Shown here: piece by piece, positions 8,923 to 17,088 of the stretch
Layout of the letters: each line of letters opens with the position of its first letter
Position numbering within the stretch: position 1 is the first letter of the stretch
NCBI GenBank assembly: GCA_900215285.1
Contig: OCMG01000004.1
Location: 3,401,582 to 3,465,581 of the forward strand
Direction of reading: 5' to 3'
DNA from: Ensifer adhaerens
GTDB lineage: Bacteria; Pseudomonadota; Alphaproteobacteria; Rhizobiales; Rhizobiaceae
DNA: 64,000 nt
Program-made: the position numbers and the translations under genes
The notes under the pieces: model-generated
Seen by the model: only the letters and a program-made list of their open reading frames with translations
Told to the model about the DNA's origin: nothing
Database searches by the model: none

Positions 8923-9029
8923 CAGACCGAACCGGCGTCGCGGCCCTGTGTCCGACGTCCTCTGTCATGCGCGGAAAGCGACCGGCCCATCGCGGCGCGG
9001 CGCATCCGCCAGCCAAGCGGATATCACCC

Positions 9030-9725
9030 ATGCTGCACATCAACGCACGGCAGAATGCCTTGCCGCATCCTGTTCTCATTCATCCGGCACTCAGGCCGGT
9101 CCCGGCGGACAAGCCCTTCCTGCAGCTCGTTGCGCCCGGCGCCGACCTCGGCGAGGCCGACACGAGCCCGCGGCTCTATCGCGTCGTCGATGGCTGCCTT
9201 GCCGTCTATCAGCTGCTCGCCGACGGCCGGCGGCAGATCACCGACATTCTGGGGCCCGGCCGGGCAATCACCCATCAGCTCAAGTCTGACGGCGGGCGGG
9301 CAATCAGGGCGCTGACCTTCACCGAGGTGGAGGTTCTCGACCCCACGGGCCATTGCGAACTCGCCGCCGAAACCGCGCTCGCGGCGCTCGCCCGGCTGAC
9401 CCGGCATGCCACGCTGCTCGGCCGGATGAATGCCGCAGAAAAGGTGGCGAACGGGCTCCTCGACCTTGCCGAACAATTTCCCCGCAAGCTGCGCCAGGGC
9501 CGGCCGGTGTTGACGCTCTACCTGACGCGTGGCGATCTCGCCGACTGGCTGGGCCTGACCGTCGAAACGGTGAGCCGCACGCTCAACCAGTTCAAGCGCG
9601 ACGGCCTGATCGATTACACCCATGCCGAAATCGTGACGCTGAGCCAGCCCGAGCGACTGAAGGAAATCGCCTCGGGAAGCAGCCCATCGGTCACGACCCG
9701 CAGCAGCAGGGGAAGCGCCCAATGA
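9030..9725 (+). CDS. Crp/Fnr family transcriptional regulator
   Basis: About 231 residues: an N-terminal cyclic-nucleotide-binding-like beta-barrel (YRVVDGCLAVYQLLADGRRQ, DILGPGRAI) and a C-terminal winged helix with the Crp/Fnr signature TRGDLADWLGLTVETVSRTL followed by NQFKRDGLIDY. It lacks the N-terminal cysteine cluster of true FNR, so it should not carry a 4Fe-4S cluster; the HTH resembles FixK/FnrN-type proteins. Its stop overlaps the ATG of the binding-protein gene (ATGA), so it is the regulator within this operon. An upstream ATG at 8967 is possible but less likely. Confidence 0.88.
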   Translation: MLHINARQNALPHPVLIHPALRPVPADKPFLQLVAPGADLGEADTSPRLYRVVDGCLAVYQLLADGRRQITDILGPGRAITHQLKSDGGRAIRALTFTEVEVLDPTGHCELAAETALAALARLTRHATLLGRMNAAEKVANGLLDLAEQFPRKLRQGRPVLTLYLTRGDLADWLGLTVETVSRTLNQFKRDGLIDYTHAEIVTLSQPERLKEIASGSSPSVTTRSSRGSAQ

Positions 9726-10840
9726 AGGTCTTCAAGACACTGGCGCTTTCGGCCGCCGCCCTTCTTCTCGGCACGACTGTCGGATTCTCCGCCACGATCA
9801 CCGACATTCTCGATCGCAAGGTGGAGGTGGCCAGCCCGCCGCAGCGCATCCTGCTCGGTTTCAATTTCGAGGACTTCATGGCGGTGGGCGGTCCCGGCGT
9901 CATGGATCGCGTCGTGGCCATCTCCGCGCCCGTGTGGCGCGACTGGCGGCCGGCGCAATATGCGACCTATGTGAAGGCGATCCCCTCCATTGCCGACAAG
10001 GTGGATGTGGGCGACACCGAGGCCGGGACCTTCTCGATCGAAAAGGCGATTTCGGCGCGGCCCGATCTCGTCCTCCTTGCCGCCTGGCAATTCAAGTCGC
10101 TGGGCGAGACGGTGAAGCAGTTCGAGGCGGCGGGCGTTCCGGTCGTCGTCATCGACTACAATGCGCAGACGGTTGAGAAGCATCTGCGCTCGACCACCAT
10201 TCTTGGCGAGGTGCTGGGGCAGCCGGAGCGCGCGCGGAAGCTCGGCGACTTCTACAAGGCCTCCGTCGAGGACACGATCGCCCGCGTCAAGGCGGCGCAG
10301 AAGACCGAAAGCGGGCCACCGAAGAAGGTCTATGTGGAACTGGCCCAGAAGGGCCCGGGCGAGTTCGGCAATTCCTATGGCGACACGATGTGGGCCGGCG
10401 TGATCGACATGGCCGGCGGCGCGAATATCGCCAAGGGCCAGGTGGGCAACTGGGGGCCGCTGCGTCCTGAATATGTGCTCTCCGCAGCCCCTGATGCGAT
10501 CTTTCTGGCGGGCTCGGAATGGCTGAACAAGCCGCAGGCCGTTTCTGTCGGCTTCGGCGCGGATCCGGCCGTCGTCAACCAGCGCATCGCCGCCTATCTG
10601 AAGCGGCCCGGCTGGGATCAGCTGCCGGCGGTGAAGGCGGGCGAAGTCCACGCCGTCTATCACGGCGGAACGCGCACGCTCTCCGACTTCGTCTATGTGC
10701 GCTACATGGCGAAGGTCCTGCATCCCCAGGCCTTCGAGGATGTCGATCCGAATGCGGAAATCCGCGCCTTCTACAAGGCGTGGTTGCCGATCGAGGCCAA
10801 TGGCGTCTTCATCCAGCAGTACAAGGCTGCGGCGCAATGA
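9722..10840 (+). CDS. ABC transporter periplasmic binding protein (FecB/BtuF class)
   Basis: A 372-residue protein with signal peptide MKVFKTLALSAAALLLGTTV. It has the cluster A-2 fold pattern: ITDILDRKVEVASPPQRIL at the N-terminus, SIEKAISARPDLVLLAAWQ, and a C-terminal lobe with VIDMAGGANIAKG. Such proteins bind iron-siderophore, heme, cobalamin or other metal chelates; the substrate cannot be read from the sequence. It has no lipobox. The start overlaps the regulator's stop by ATGA and its own stop overlaps the permease ATG in the same way, so the operon is tightly coupled. Confidence 0.87.
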   Translation: MKVFKTLALSAAALLLGTTVGFSATITDILDRKVEVASPPQRILLGFNFEDFMAVGGPGVMDRVVAISAPVWRDWRPAQYATYVKAIPSIADKVDVGDTEAGTFSIEKAISARPDLVLLAAWQFKSLGETVKQFEAAGVPVVVIDYNAQTVEKHLRSTTILGEVLGQPERARKLGDFYKASVEDTIARVKAAQKTESGPPKKVYVELAQKGPGEFGNSYGDTMWAGVIDMAGGANIAKGQVGNWGPLRPEYVLSAAPDAIFLAGSEWLNKPQAVSVGFGADPAVVNQRIAAYLKRPGWDQLPAVKAGEVHAVYHGGTRTLSDFVYVRYMAKVLHPQAFEDVDPNAEIRAFYKAWLPIEANGVFIQQYKAAAQ

Positions 10841-11901
10841 GCGAGGCCGCCGTTCTCGCAAGCCCGGCTGCACGGGCTCAGCGGTCTGGCGCGACGGGGA
10901 AACTCGTCGCGCTCGGCCTCTGCGGCCTGGCGCTGATCGCAGCACTCGCCATCGATCTGTCAACCGGGCCGTCGGGTATGCCGCTCGAAGCACTCATCCC
11001 GACCCTGCTTGCCGGACCGCACGGGGCCGACCGCATGGCCGCCACGATCCTCTGGCAGCTTCGCATGCCGGAGGCGGCCATGGCGACCCTGGTCGGGGCC
11101 TGCCTTGGCCTTTCGGGATTGCAGATGCAGACGATCCTCGACAATCCGCTGGCGAGCCCGTTCACGTTGGGCTTTTCGGCCGCTGCCGGCTTTGGCGCGG
11201 CCGTCGCCATCCTGTTCGAGCTGAGCCTGCCATTGCCGGCCATCTATGCGATCCCGGTCGCCGCGTTCGCCATGACGCTGGTCGCGGCGGCCATCGTCTA
11301 TCTGATTGCGCGCATCAGCGGCGCGAGCCCGGAAGTGCTGGTTCTGGCCGGGATCGCGGTTCTCTTCTTCTTCCAGTCGCTGCAATCCTTCCTGCAATAC
11401 ATGGCCTCGCCGGAAGTGCTGCAGCAGATCGTCTTCTGGCTGTTCGGCAGTCTGCAGAAGGCGACGTGGAGCGGGGTTCTGACAGTCTTCGTCATCCTTG
11501 TCTTCACGCTGCCCTTGATCATCCGCGACTGCTGGCAGCTGACGGCGCTGCGGCTCGGCGAGGACAATGCGGCGAGCCTGGGCGTCAAGACCTGGGCGCT
11601 GCGCCGGCGGACCTTCGTGCTCACAGCACTGCTGACGGCGGCGGCCGTCTCCTTTACCGGCACGATCGGCTTTATCGGCCTCATTGCGCCGCATGCGGGG
11701 CGCGCGCTGGTCGGCGAGGATCACCGCTTTGCGTTGCCGATGTCGGCGCTGGCGGGTGCGGCGATGCTTGCAGGAGCCTCCGCATTCGGCAAAACGGTTT
11801 CGCCCGGCGGGGTCATTCCCGTGGGGATCGTCACGGCGGTGATCGGCGTTCCGGTGCTTTTTGCGATCCTCGTCTTTTCCCGGAAAGGACGGCTGGCATG
11901 A
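10837..11901 (+). CDS. ABC transporter permease, FecCD family
   Basis: A 354-residue polytopic protein with the FecCD hallmarks: LRMPEAAMATLVGACLGLSG followed by QMQTILDNPLASPFTLGFSA, the coupling region FGSLQKATW, and near the end GFIGLIAPHAGRALVGEDHR. About ten membrane helices are expected, working as a homodimer. It imports metal chelates with the preceding binding protein and following ATPase. It starts and ends in ATGA overlaps with its neighbours. Confidence 0.93.
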   Translation: MSEAAVLASPAARAQRSGATGKLVALGLCGLALIAALAIDLSTGPSGMPLEALIPTLLAGPHGADRMAATILWQLRMPEAAMATLVGACLGLSGLQMQTILDNPLASPFTLGFSAAAGFGAAVAILFELSLPLPAIYAIPVAAFAMTLVAAAIVYLIARISGASPEVLVLAGIAVLFFFQSLQSFLQYMASPEVLQQIVFWLFGSLQKATWSGVLTVFVILVFTLPLIIRDCWQLTALRLGEDNAASLGVKTWALRRRTFVLTALLTAAAVSFTGTIGFIGLIAPHAGRALVGEDHRFALPMSALAGAAMLAGASAFGKTVSPGGVIPVGIVTAVIGVPVLFAILVFSRKGRLA

Positions 11902-12656
11902 GCCTCGAAGTTCGCGACATGAATGTCACCCGCGGGGCGAAGAAGACGCTTTGCGATGTCTCGCTGTCGCTTCCCGGCGGCGGGGTCACGGCCGTCGTCG
12001 GGCCGAACGGGGCCGGCAAATCCACCTTTCTCTCGGCGCTGGCCGGGCTGCTGCCGCATGACGGGGCGGTCACCTGGAAAGGCGAGGCCGTCGACCGCCG
12101 GGCGCTGGCCTACATGCCGCAGAACACCGATGTGCGCTCGGCGTTGACGGTGCTGGAGGTCATGCTGCTCGGACGGCTGGAGCGGCTCGGTGTGCGCGTC
12201 GGCGACGACGACATTGCCGATGCGATGGCGCTGCTTTCCCGTTTCGGTCTTGCCGACCTGGCGTCACGCGCCATGCCGACGCTGTCGGGCGGACAGCGGC
12301 AGCTTGTCATGCTGTCGCAACGGCTGATGCGGCGGCCGGAGTTGCTCATCATGGACGAGCCGACCAGCGCGCTCGACATCCGCCACCAGATGGAGGCGCT
12401 CGGCCATGTCGAGACGTACGCGCGCGAAAGCGGCGCGCTGGTTCTCGTCGCGCTGCATGACATCAACCTTGCCGCCCGCTTCTGCGGGCAGATGCTGCTC
12501 TTCGCGCGCGGCCGGCTGATTGGCGCCGGCGCGCATGAGGACGTGCTGACGGCAACCACCATTCGCGCGGCCTATGGCGTGGAGGCGGAATTCGTTGCCT
12601 CGCCCGCCGGCCACCGCGTCTTCATCCCCACCGGGCTCGCCCCGGCGGGCTTCTGA
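11898..12656 (+). CDS. ABC transporter ATP-binding protein, FecE class
   Basis: A 252-residue ATPase with Walker A GPNGAGKS, Q-loop (AYMPQN), signature LSGGQRQLV, Walker B LLIMDEPTSALD and the H-loop ALHDIN. It energises the FecCD permease encoded immediately upstream (ATGA overlap). The 3' end is 35 bp from the PCu(A)C chaperone gene, so all five genes from the regulator on are likely cotranscribed. Confidence 0.93.
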   Translation: MSLEVRDMNVTRGAKKTLCDVSLSLPGGGVTAVVGPNGAGKSTFLSALAGLLPHDGAVTWKGEAVDRRALAYMPQNTDVRSALTVLEVMLLGRLERLGVRVGDDDIADAMALLSRFGLADLASRAMPTLSGGQRQLVMLSQRLMRRPELLIMDEPTSALDIRHQMEALGHVETYARESGALVLVALHDINLAARFCGQMLLFARGRLIGAGAHEDVLTATTIRAAYGVEAEFVASPAGHRVFIPTGLAPAGF

Positions 12657-12691
12657 CAACCCGAACCATCCAATCAACAAGGAGAACACCC

Positions 12692-13204
12692 ATGAAAATG
12701 ATCAGGACCCTCGGCCTCGCGCTCGCCGCCGGGCTTCTCGCCACCGCCGCCTTTGCCCATGAATACAAGGTCGGCGATCTCGAAATCGTCCATCCGGCCA
12801 GCCGCGCCATGGTTCCGGGGGCCGCCGTGGGCGGCGGCTTCATGGAGATCATCAATCGCGGCAAGAGCGATGACACGCTCGTCTCCATCACCTCCCCCGC
12901 CACGCCCAACGTTCAGCTGCACGAAATGGCTGTCACCGATGGGGTGATGAAGATGCGCCAGATGAAGGACGGCATTCCGGTTCCGGCCGGCAAGACGGTG
13001 GAGCTGAAGAAGGGCGGACTGCATGTCATGTTCATGGACGTGAAAACGCCCTTCAAGGAAGGCGACAAGGTGCCGGCCGTGCTGCACTTCCAGAAGGCCG
13101 GTGACGTGAAGGTCGAATTCGACGTCGGCCCGGCCAATGGCGGCGAGATGAAGCATGACATGAAGGACATGAAAGACATGAGCGGCCAGAAGCCGAAGAT
13201 GTAA
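12692..13204 (+). CDS. Periplasmic copper chaperone PCu(A)C
   Basis: A 170-residue secreted protein: signal peptide MKMIRTLGLALAAGLLATAAFA and the PCu(A)C metal site HEMAVTDGVMKM...LHVMFM (the H(M)x10Mx21HxM pattern, about residues 78-114). Family members deliver Cu(I) to the CuA or CuB site of heme-copper oxidases. An extra Met/His tail (MKHDMKDMKDM) may bind further copper. AAGGAG precedes the ATG. Being last in a FecBCD-type importer operon is unusual and suggests the importer is tied to copper or to oxidase assembly. Confidence 0.92.
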   Translation: MKMIRTLGLALAAGLLATAAFAHEYKVGDLEIVHPASRAMVPGAAVGGGFMEIINRGKSDDTLVSITSPATPNVQLHEMAVTDGVMKMRQMKDGIPVPAGKTVELKKGGLHVMFMDVKTPFKEGDKVPAVLHFQKAGDVKVEFDVGPANGGEMKHDMKDMKDMSGQKPKM

Positions 13205-13218
13205 TGCGAAACGCCTTT

Positions 13219-13249
13219 CATTCACCCTGGCAATGCGCCGGGGTGAATG
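13219..13249. terminator. Stem-loop downstream of the PCu(A)C gene
   Basis: CATTCACCC (13219-13227) pairs perfectly with GGGTGAATG (13241-13249). There is no T-tract on either side, so termination is possible but not certain. Confidence 0.5.
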
Positions 13250-13417
13250 GCTGCCGCCCCCCTGCGGCAGAATGCTGCATCGCGAATTATTTGCTTTACC
13301 GCAAATAACCTCGGCTTTACTGCGCTATGAATAATTTGACGAAGATCACAGGCAAGAAGATATAGCCGCCAGGCGGCACGATGTCTTCACCCATCTTGTT
13401 TTGCATTTCGTCAATTC

Positions 13418-13431
13418 TTGATCAAGCGCAA
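13418..13431 (+). promoter_or_regulatory. FNR/FixK-type box upstream of a small membrane protein gene
   Basis: TTGATCAAGCGCAA fits the anaerobox TTGAT-N4-ATCAA with two mismatches in the right half. It ends 45 bp before the ATG at 13476, a spacing suited to activation. Confidence 0.6.
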
Positions 13432-13475
13432 ATCTCGGAAGCACCCGACTTCCGGAGAGCTGAAAGGACCGTGTC

Positions 13476-13700
13476 ATGCAGGCTGTCATCTACAATATCC
13501 CCGTCTTTGGCTGGATGCTGCGCGAGGCCGCGCAGGGAACCGTGGCGGCGAAGCTGCTCTTCGTCATCAACTGCCTGCTCATCTGGGCGCTCGCGATCGT
13601 CATCTTCGGCTTTCCGGCGATCATCATTCCCGCTCTTGCGGCGGTCGCCGGCATGTTCATGATTCTCATCGTCCTCTCCTGGCCCTATCATGGCGATTGA
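13476..13700 (+). CDS. Small two-helix membrane protein under probable FixK/FNR control
   Basis: 74 residues with two hydrophobic segments: KLLFVINCLLIWALAIVIFG and a second centred on IPALAAVAGMFMILIVLSW. No catalytic motif; function unknown. It sits between two FNR/FixK boxes and next to a universal stress protein, so it is probably part of the low-oxygen response. Confidence 0.72.
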   Translation: MQAVIYNIPVFGWMLREAAQGTVAAKLLFVINCLLIWALAIVIFGFPAIIIPALAAVAGMFMILIVLSWPYHGD

Positions 13701-13758
13701 GCCCGAAAGGCGCCTTGCGATGGATCAATCCGACGCTTGACAGAGATCAAGCAAAATC

Positions 13759-13772
13759 TTGATCTCAATCAA
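13759..13772 (+). promoter_or_regulatory. Perfect FNR/FixK anaerobox
   Basis: TTGATCTCAATCAA matches TTGAT-N4-ATCAA exactly. It lies 99 bp upstream of the universal stress protein start, which suits an activator bound upstream of the promoter. Confidence 0.8.
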
Positions 13773-13870
13773 TGCGGGGCAGGACGAAAAGGCAGAGTCT
13801 CCCCATCAAGACGGATGCATTGAAGCGAGGCCGCGTGGCCCCACGATGCATCTGCCGGATGGAGAGCGTC

Positions 13871-14281
13871 ATGTTCAAGAAAATCATCGTCGCCGTGGAT
13901 ATGGCGCAGATCGACAAGGGTGCGAAGATCCTCAAGAAGGCCGAAGCGCTCGCCGACGACGGCGGCGAGATCGTGCTTCTGAATGTGGTCGAGGATATTC
14001 CCGGTTACCTGGCCATAGACGTGCCGGGCCATGTCATCGAGAAAAACCGCCAGCAGGCGCTGGAGACGCTCGACAAGCTGCGCGCCGAGATCAAGGTGCG
14101 CACGCGCGCCGAATTGCGCACGGGTCAGGCCGCCAGCAACATTCTGGCCGCCGCGCAGGCACATGCGGCAGACCTGATCATGGTCGCGTCTCACCGACCC
14201 GACATCTCCAACTACTTTCTCGGTTCCACCGCCGACCGCGTGGTGCGCCATGCCGACATCTCGGTGCTGGTCGACCGCTGA
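13871..14281 (+). CDS. Universal stress protein (UspA family)
   Basis: 136 residues: N-terminal MFKKIIVAVDMAQ and the C-terminal nucleotide-binding loop VASHRPDISNYFLGSTADRV with VVRHADISVLV, a single-domain UspA/UspF-like fold. Such proteins bind ATP or AMP and accumulate in growth arrest or oxygen limitation. The ATG at 13871 has GGAGAG upstream; the frame is open further upstream across the FNR box, which cannot be coding. A dksA-like gene follows 32 bp later and is probably cotranscribed. Confidence 0.9.
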   Translation: MFKKIIVAVDMAQIDKGAKILKKAEALADDGGEIVLLNVVEDIPGYLAIDVPGHVIEKNRQQALETLDKLRAEIKVRTRAELRTGQAASNILAAAQAHAADLIMVASHRPDISNYFLGSTADRVVRHADISVLVDR

Positions 14282-14313
14282 GTCTCAAAAAACCCCAATC
14301 CGGAGAGAGACCA

Positions 14314-14631
14314 ATGAACGCCATGAGCCCCGACGTCGCCAGATTGATGGCCCGCAAGCAGGAGTTGACGCAGCGCCTCGGTAAGATCGAGACCGATCTG
14401 GACAGCACCCGCAATCCCGACAGCGAGGAGCGCGCCACGGAGCGGGAAAATGACGAAGTTCTGGAGGAACTCGGCCTGCAGGGACAGATCGAGCTGAAGG
14501 CCATAGAGGCGGCGTTGAAGCGCGTCGCCGACGGCACCTACGGCACCTGCGTGCGCTGCGGCGGCGAGATCAGCCGCGAACGGCTGGACGCCGTGCCGCA
14601 CGCCGCCCTGTGCAGTGACTGCATGCGCTGA
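14314..14631 (+). CDS. DksA/TraR-type C4 zinc-finger protein
   Basis: 105 residues with an N-terminal coiled-coil-like region (LMARKQELTQRLGKIETDL) and a C-terminal four-cysteine zinc finger, CVRCGGEISRERLD...CSDC. It is shorter than canonical DksA (about 150 residues) and resembles the short DksA paralogues that bind the RNA polymerase secondary channel. GGAGAGAG precedes the ATG. It lies downstream of the FNR-box-controlled universal stress protein, suggesting a low-oxygen stringent-type adjustment of transcription. Confidence 0.85.
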   Translation: MNAMSPDVARLMARKQELTQRLGKIETDLDSTRNPDSEERATERENDEVLEELGLQGQIELKAIEAALKRVADGTYGTCVRCGGEISRERLDAVPHAALCSDCMR

Positions 14632-14797
14632 ACCCAGCGCGCCGCACGGAAGAGGCATCCATCTCTTTCGGGCGGAAATGGAAAAACGATGCGCGGACCG
14701 TTCCGGGGGTGAGGCGGTTAAACCCTTTCTCCGCGCAACGTCGAGGCCGGGTGACAACGGGGGCCACCCGGCCTCATTGTTTTCAACACGGCCGGCG

Positions 14798-14883
14798 ACA
14801 CCGGAGCCCACTTTTCCTCGGAATTACGCTTTCTTCCATCGCATTCCGGACGGAAAACCGGGGCCCACTTTTCCTCGGAATGC
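14798..14883. repeat. Second copy of the GGAATT-type palindromic element, partly duplicated
   Basis: CCCACTTTTCCTCGGAAT occurs twice, 60 bp apart, with CATTCCGGACGGAAAACCGG between them. It is related to the element at 5159-5204. It lies between the convergent dksA-like and msrB genes, immediately after the msrB stop codon. Confidence 0.5.
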
Positions 14884-14884
14884 T

Positions 14885-15292
14885 TTACTTATCCGGCGTG
14901 AAATTCATCGCCGTGCCGTTCAGGCAATAGCGCAGGCCAGTCGGCGGCGGCCCATCCGGGAAGACGTGGCCGAGATGGGCGTCGCAACGGGCGCAGCGGA
15001 TTTCCGTGCGCACCATGAAATGCGAGCGATCCTCGATCTCGGTGATCGCATCCTCCGATACCGCCTTGAAAAAGCTCGGCCATCCGCAGCCGGCATCGAA
15101 TTTCGTGTCCGACACGAAGAGCGGCGCGTCGCAGCAGACGCAGGAATAGGTGCCACGATCGAACGTGTTCCAGAAGGGGCCGGTGAAGGGCCGCTCCGTG
15201 CCATGCTCGCGGGTGACGTGATATTGTGCCGGCGTGAGCTGGTCGCGCCATTCTTCGTCCGACTTGGTGATGACGGGGACTATGCGTGCCAT
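14885..15292 (-). CDS. msrB: Peptide-methionine (R)-S-oxide reductase MsrB
   Basis: 135 residues: [19 protein letters not shown], two CxxC zinc-binding pairs (CVCC and CARC), [10 protein letters not shown], and the catalytic-Cys region [11 protein letters not shown]. This is the full MsrB fold, cytoplasmic, reducing methionine-R-sulfoxide with thioredoxin. The ATG at 15292 is chosen because GGAGG lies 6 nt upstream; an in-frame ATG four codons earlier is possible. Confidence 0.95.
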   Translation of the reverse strand: MARIVPVITKSDEEWRDQLTPAQYHVTREHGTERPFTGPFWNTFDRGTYSCVCCDAPLFVSDTKFDAGCGWPSFFKAVSEDAITEIEDRSHFMVRTEIRCARCDAHLGHVFPDGPPPTGLRYCLNGTAMNFTPDK

Positions 15293-15625
15293 ATGCGCCT
15301 CCATGCGACTTGCACCTCCCGCTTCAGAAACTGATTCAACTCAGAAACCGATTCAAGGGGCGGCATTCTGCCAATTGATTTCGTTGAAGTTACGCGACCT
15401 CAGATGGGGATGTCGAGCAGGATCGGCAATGGGGCGGGAGGTCAAGCGGGATCACCTTGGTGTGAGCGGCGCTCGAGCAGCCATCGCAAGCGGCTCAATC
15501 ATGCACTGTCCCTTGCTCAGCCTGACCACCCTGGATAGGCTTCGCGCAGGCAAGCCTGGAGATCGTGTGCTCGCCGCAGACCATTTCCCTGGAACACGAC
15601 CAGGGTTCAGAGGTAGACACCAGCT
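15293..15625. other. Intergenic, nothing recognised
   Basis: 333 bp between divergent msrB and the secreted orphan. It must hold both promoters; I see no RNA gene, repeat or clear operator. Confidence 0.4.
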
Positions 15626-16831
15626 ATGCGCGGAAAACTCATTCTCTCTACCTTCTTGTTCTCATGGTTGGCGACGGCCGCCGCTTCAGAAGCCGCGGCA
15701 CCGATGATGTGCCTGGTTCGCGTGGCCAACAGCGAGCCCGGAGAGGCAGAAAACTTTGAAGCCTGGCGCATGGTGAATACCATGAAGACTTTCCCCGGTA
15801 TTCCGATGCCCATTATCTACAACAATCGCGGAGGCGCTTTCACGATCAATGACGATGATTCACTCGTCAAAATCAGCGGAATGTTTCCGGAAAATGAGGT
15901 TCACGACGAATATGCAAGAGATCCCATTTCCGGCGTCGTCGTCGGCGTCAACCGAAATGGAATTTACAAGATAGCCCCAGGCGAACACTCATTCATCCCC
16001 TTGGCTGAAAAAGAGAAACTCCCGGGGAATCCCACCTCGATTGTCTTTATCAATCGCTGGAAGAGCTTCATCTTCCGGAGCGGCACGCATTTGTACAAGT
16101 TGAGCGAAGACTGGAAAATCAACGAATTGCCTCTGCGGAACTGGACGCCAGACGGTCCGGGACGTGTCTTTGATCTGCCGACGGTGGACGCCCTGTTGCT
16201 CGAGGACAAAAACGCCATCTATGTTTATCGGAAATCAGGCTCGGTCGAGAAGATTGCAGATCTCGAAAAATTCGATTTTGTCGATCAAGTCGCTTCCCTC
16301 TCTCAGAGCGAAATCCGTATTCAAACCCACCATTTCGAATACCTGCTCACGGTATCAAGCAACCCTGCGAAGGACGGGTCGGCGAAATTGGAGGTGTCGC
16401 CGAAGCGGAACAGGAAACGTGACTCGAATTCCACACGTTCCGATGACACGCGGATCATCGAAACAAGCTGGGGAGCAACCTATTCGTGGAGTACGCGTAG
16501 CCTCTCCGAACACAGAGGCAACGCGGTTCGGACAATTGCAACGTCCCAGCTTTTCGACCCAGCCAATCCCAAGGCACGAATTCAGGAGGTCATCGAGTTC
16601 CCGAGCGCTCATATTCTTGTGATACTGACGAGTGCGAGCGGCATATTCATGTTGAGTGACGACAACATCGTTTCCAAGATTCCCGGTAGCGAAAATATTG
16701 GCGTACCGTTCTTTAGAACCCAGGGAGTAATACCCGTCCGGCAAAGCATGCTGATTGTGGGTCAATCGGGCTTATATCTCCTTTCCAAGAGAATTGGCGC
16801 TCCCGGCGACAGATGCATCGCTGAAAATTGA
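15626..16831 (+). CDS. Secreted orphan protein, possibly beta-propeller-like
   Basis: 401 residues with a signal peptide (MRGKLILSTFLFSWLATAAA). The mature protein has repeated blocks of alternating hydrophobic strands with polar turns (IYNNRGGAFTINDDDSLVKI, VVGVNRNGIYKIAPG, IYVYRKSGSVEKI, LIVGQSGLYLLSKR), which looks like a WD/Kelch-type propeller of five to seven blades. I do not recognise the family and see no catalytic motif. Codon and base use are clearly less GC-rich than the neighbours, suggesting horizontal acquisition. It stands alone between msrB and the antiporter operon. Confidence 0.72.
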   Translation: MRGKLILSTFLFSWLATAAASEAAAPMMCLVRVANSEPGEAENFEAWRMVNTMKTFPGIPMPIIYNNRGGAFTINDDDSLVKISGMFPENEVHDEYARDPISGVVVGVNRNGIYKIAPGEHSFIPLAEKEKLPGNPTSIVFINRWKSFIFRSGTHLYKLSEDWKINELPLRNWTPDGPGRVFDLPTVDALLLEDKNAIYVYRKSGSVEKIADLEKFDFVDQVASLSQSEIRIQTHHFEYLLTVSSNPAKDGSAKLEVSPKRNRKRDSNSTRSDDTRIIETSWGATYSWSTRSLSEHRGNAVRTIATSQLFDPANPKARIQEVIEFPSAHILVILTSASGIFMLSDDNIVSKIPGSENIGVPFFRTQGVIPVRQSMLIVGQSGLYLLSKRIGAPGDRCIAEN

Positions 16832-17088
16832 CACATGGATAATCATTATCGCAGGGCACACATCGGCTGCTTTCGACTTTGCTTGCCCTTATGCCGTCAC
16901 TCCTGTTGAAATTGGGTGCTCTGTTTTGCCGGATTTCAATCATACGCAGCATTGCGTCCAATCTCCGGGCGAACGGCGAGAGCTCTAAACGTCAGTCCTA
17001 CCCCGACATTCCCCAAAAAATCCTCTCCAAAGCTTGAGCCTGCCCCCACATTGCCCTATCCATCCTCCTCTCACGTGACGGAGACCTC

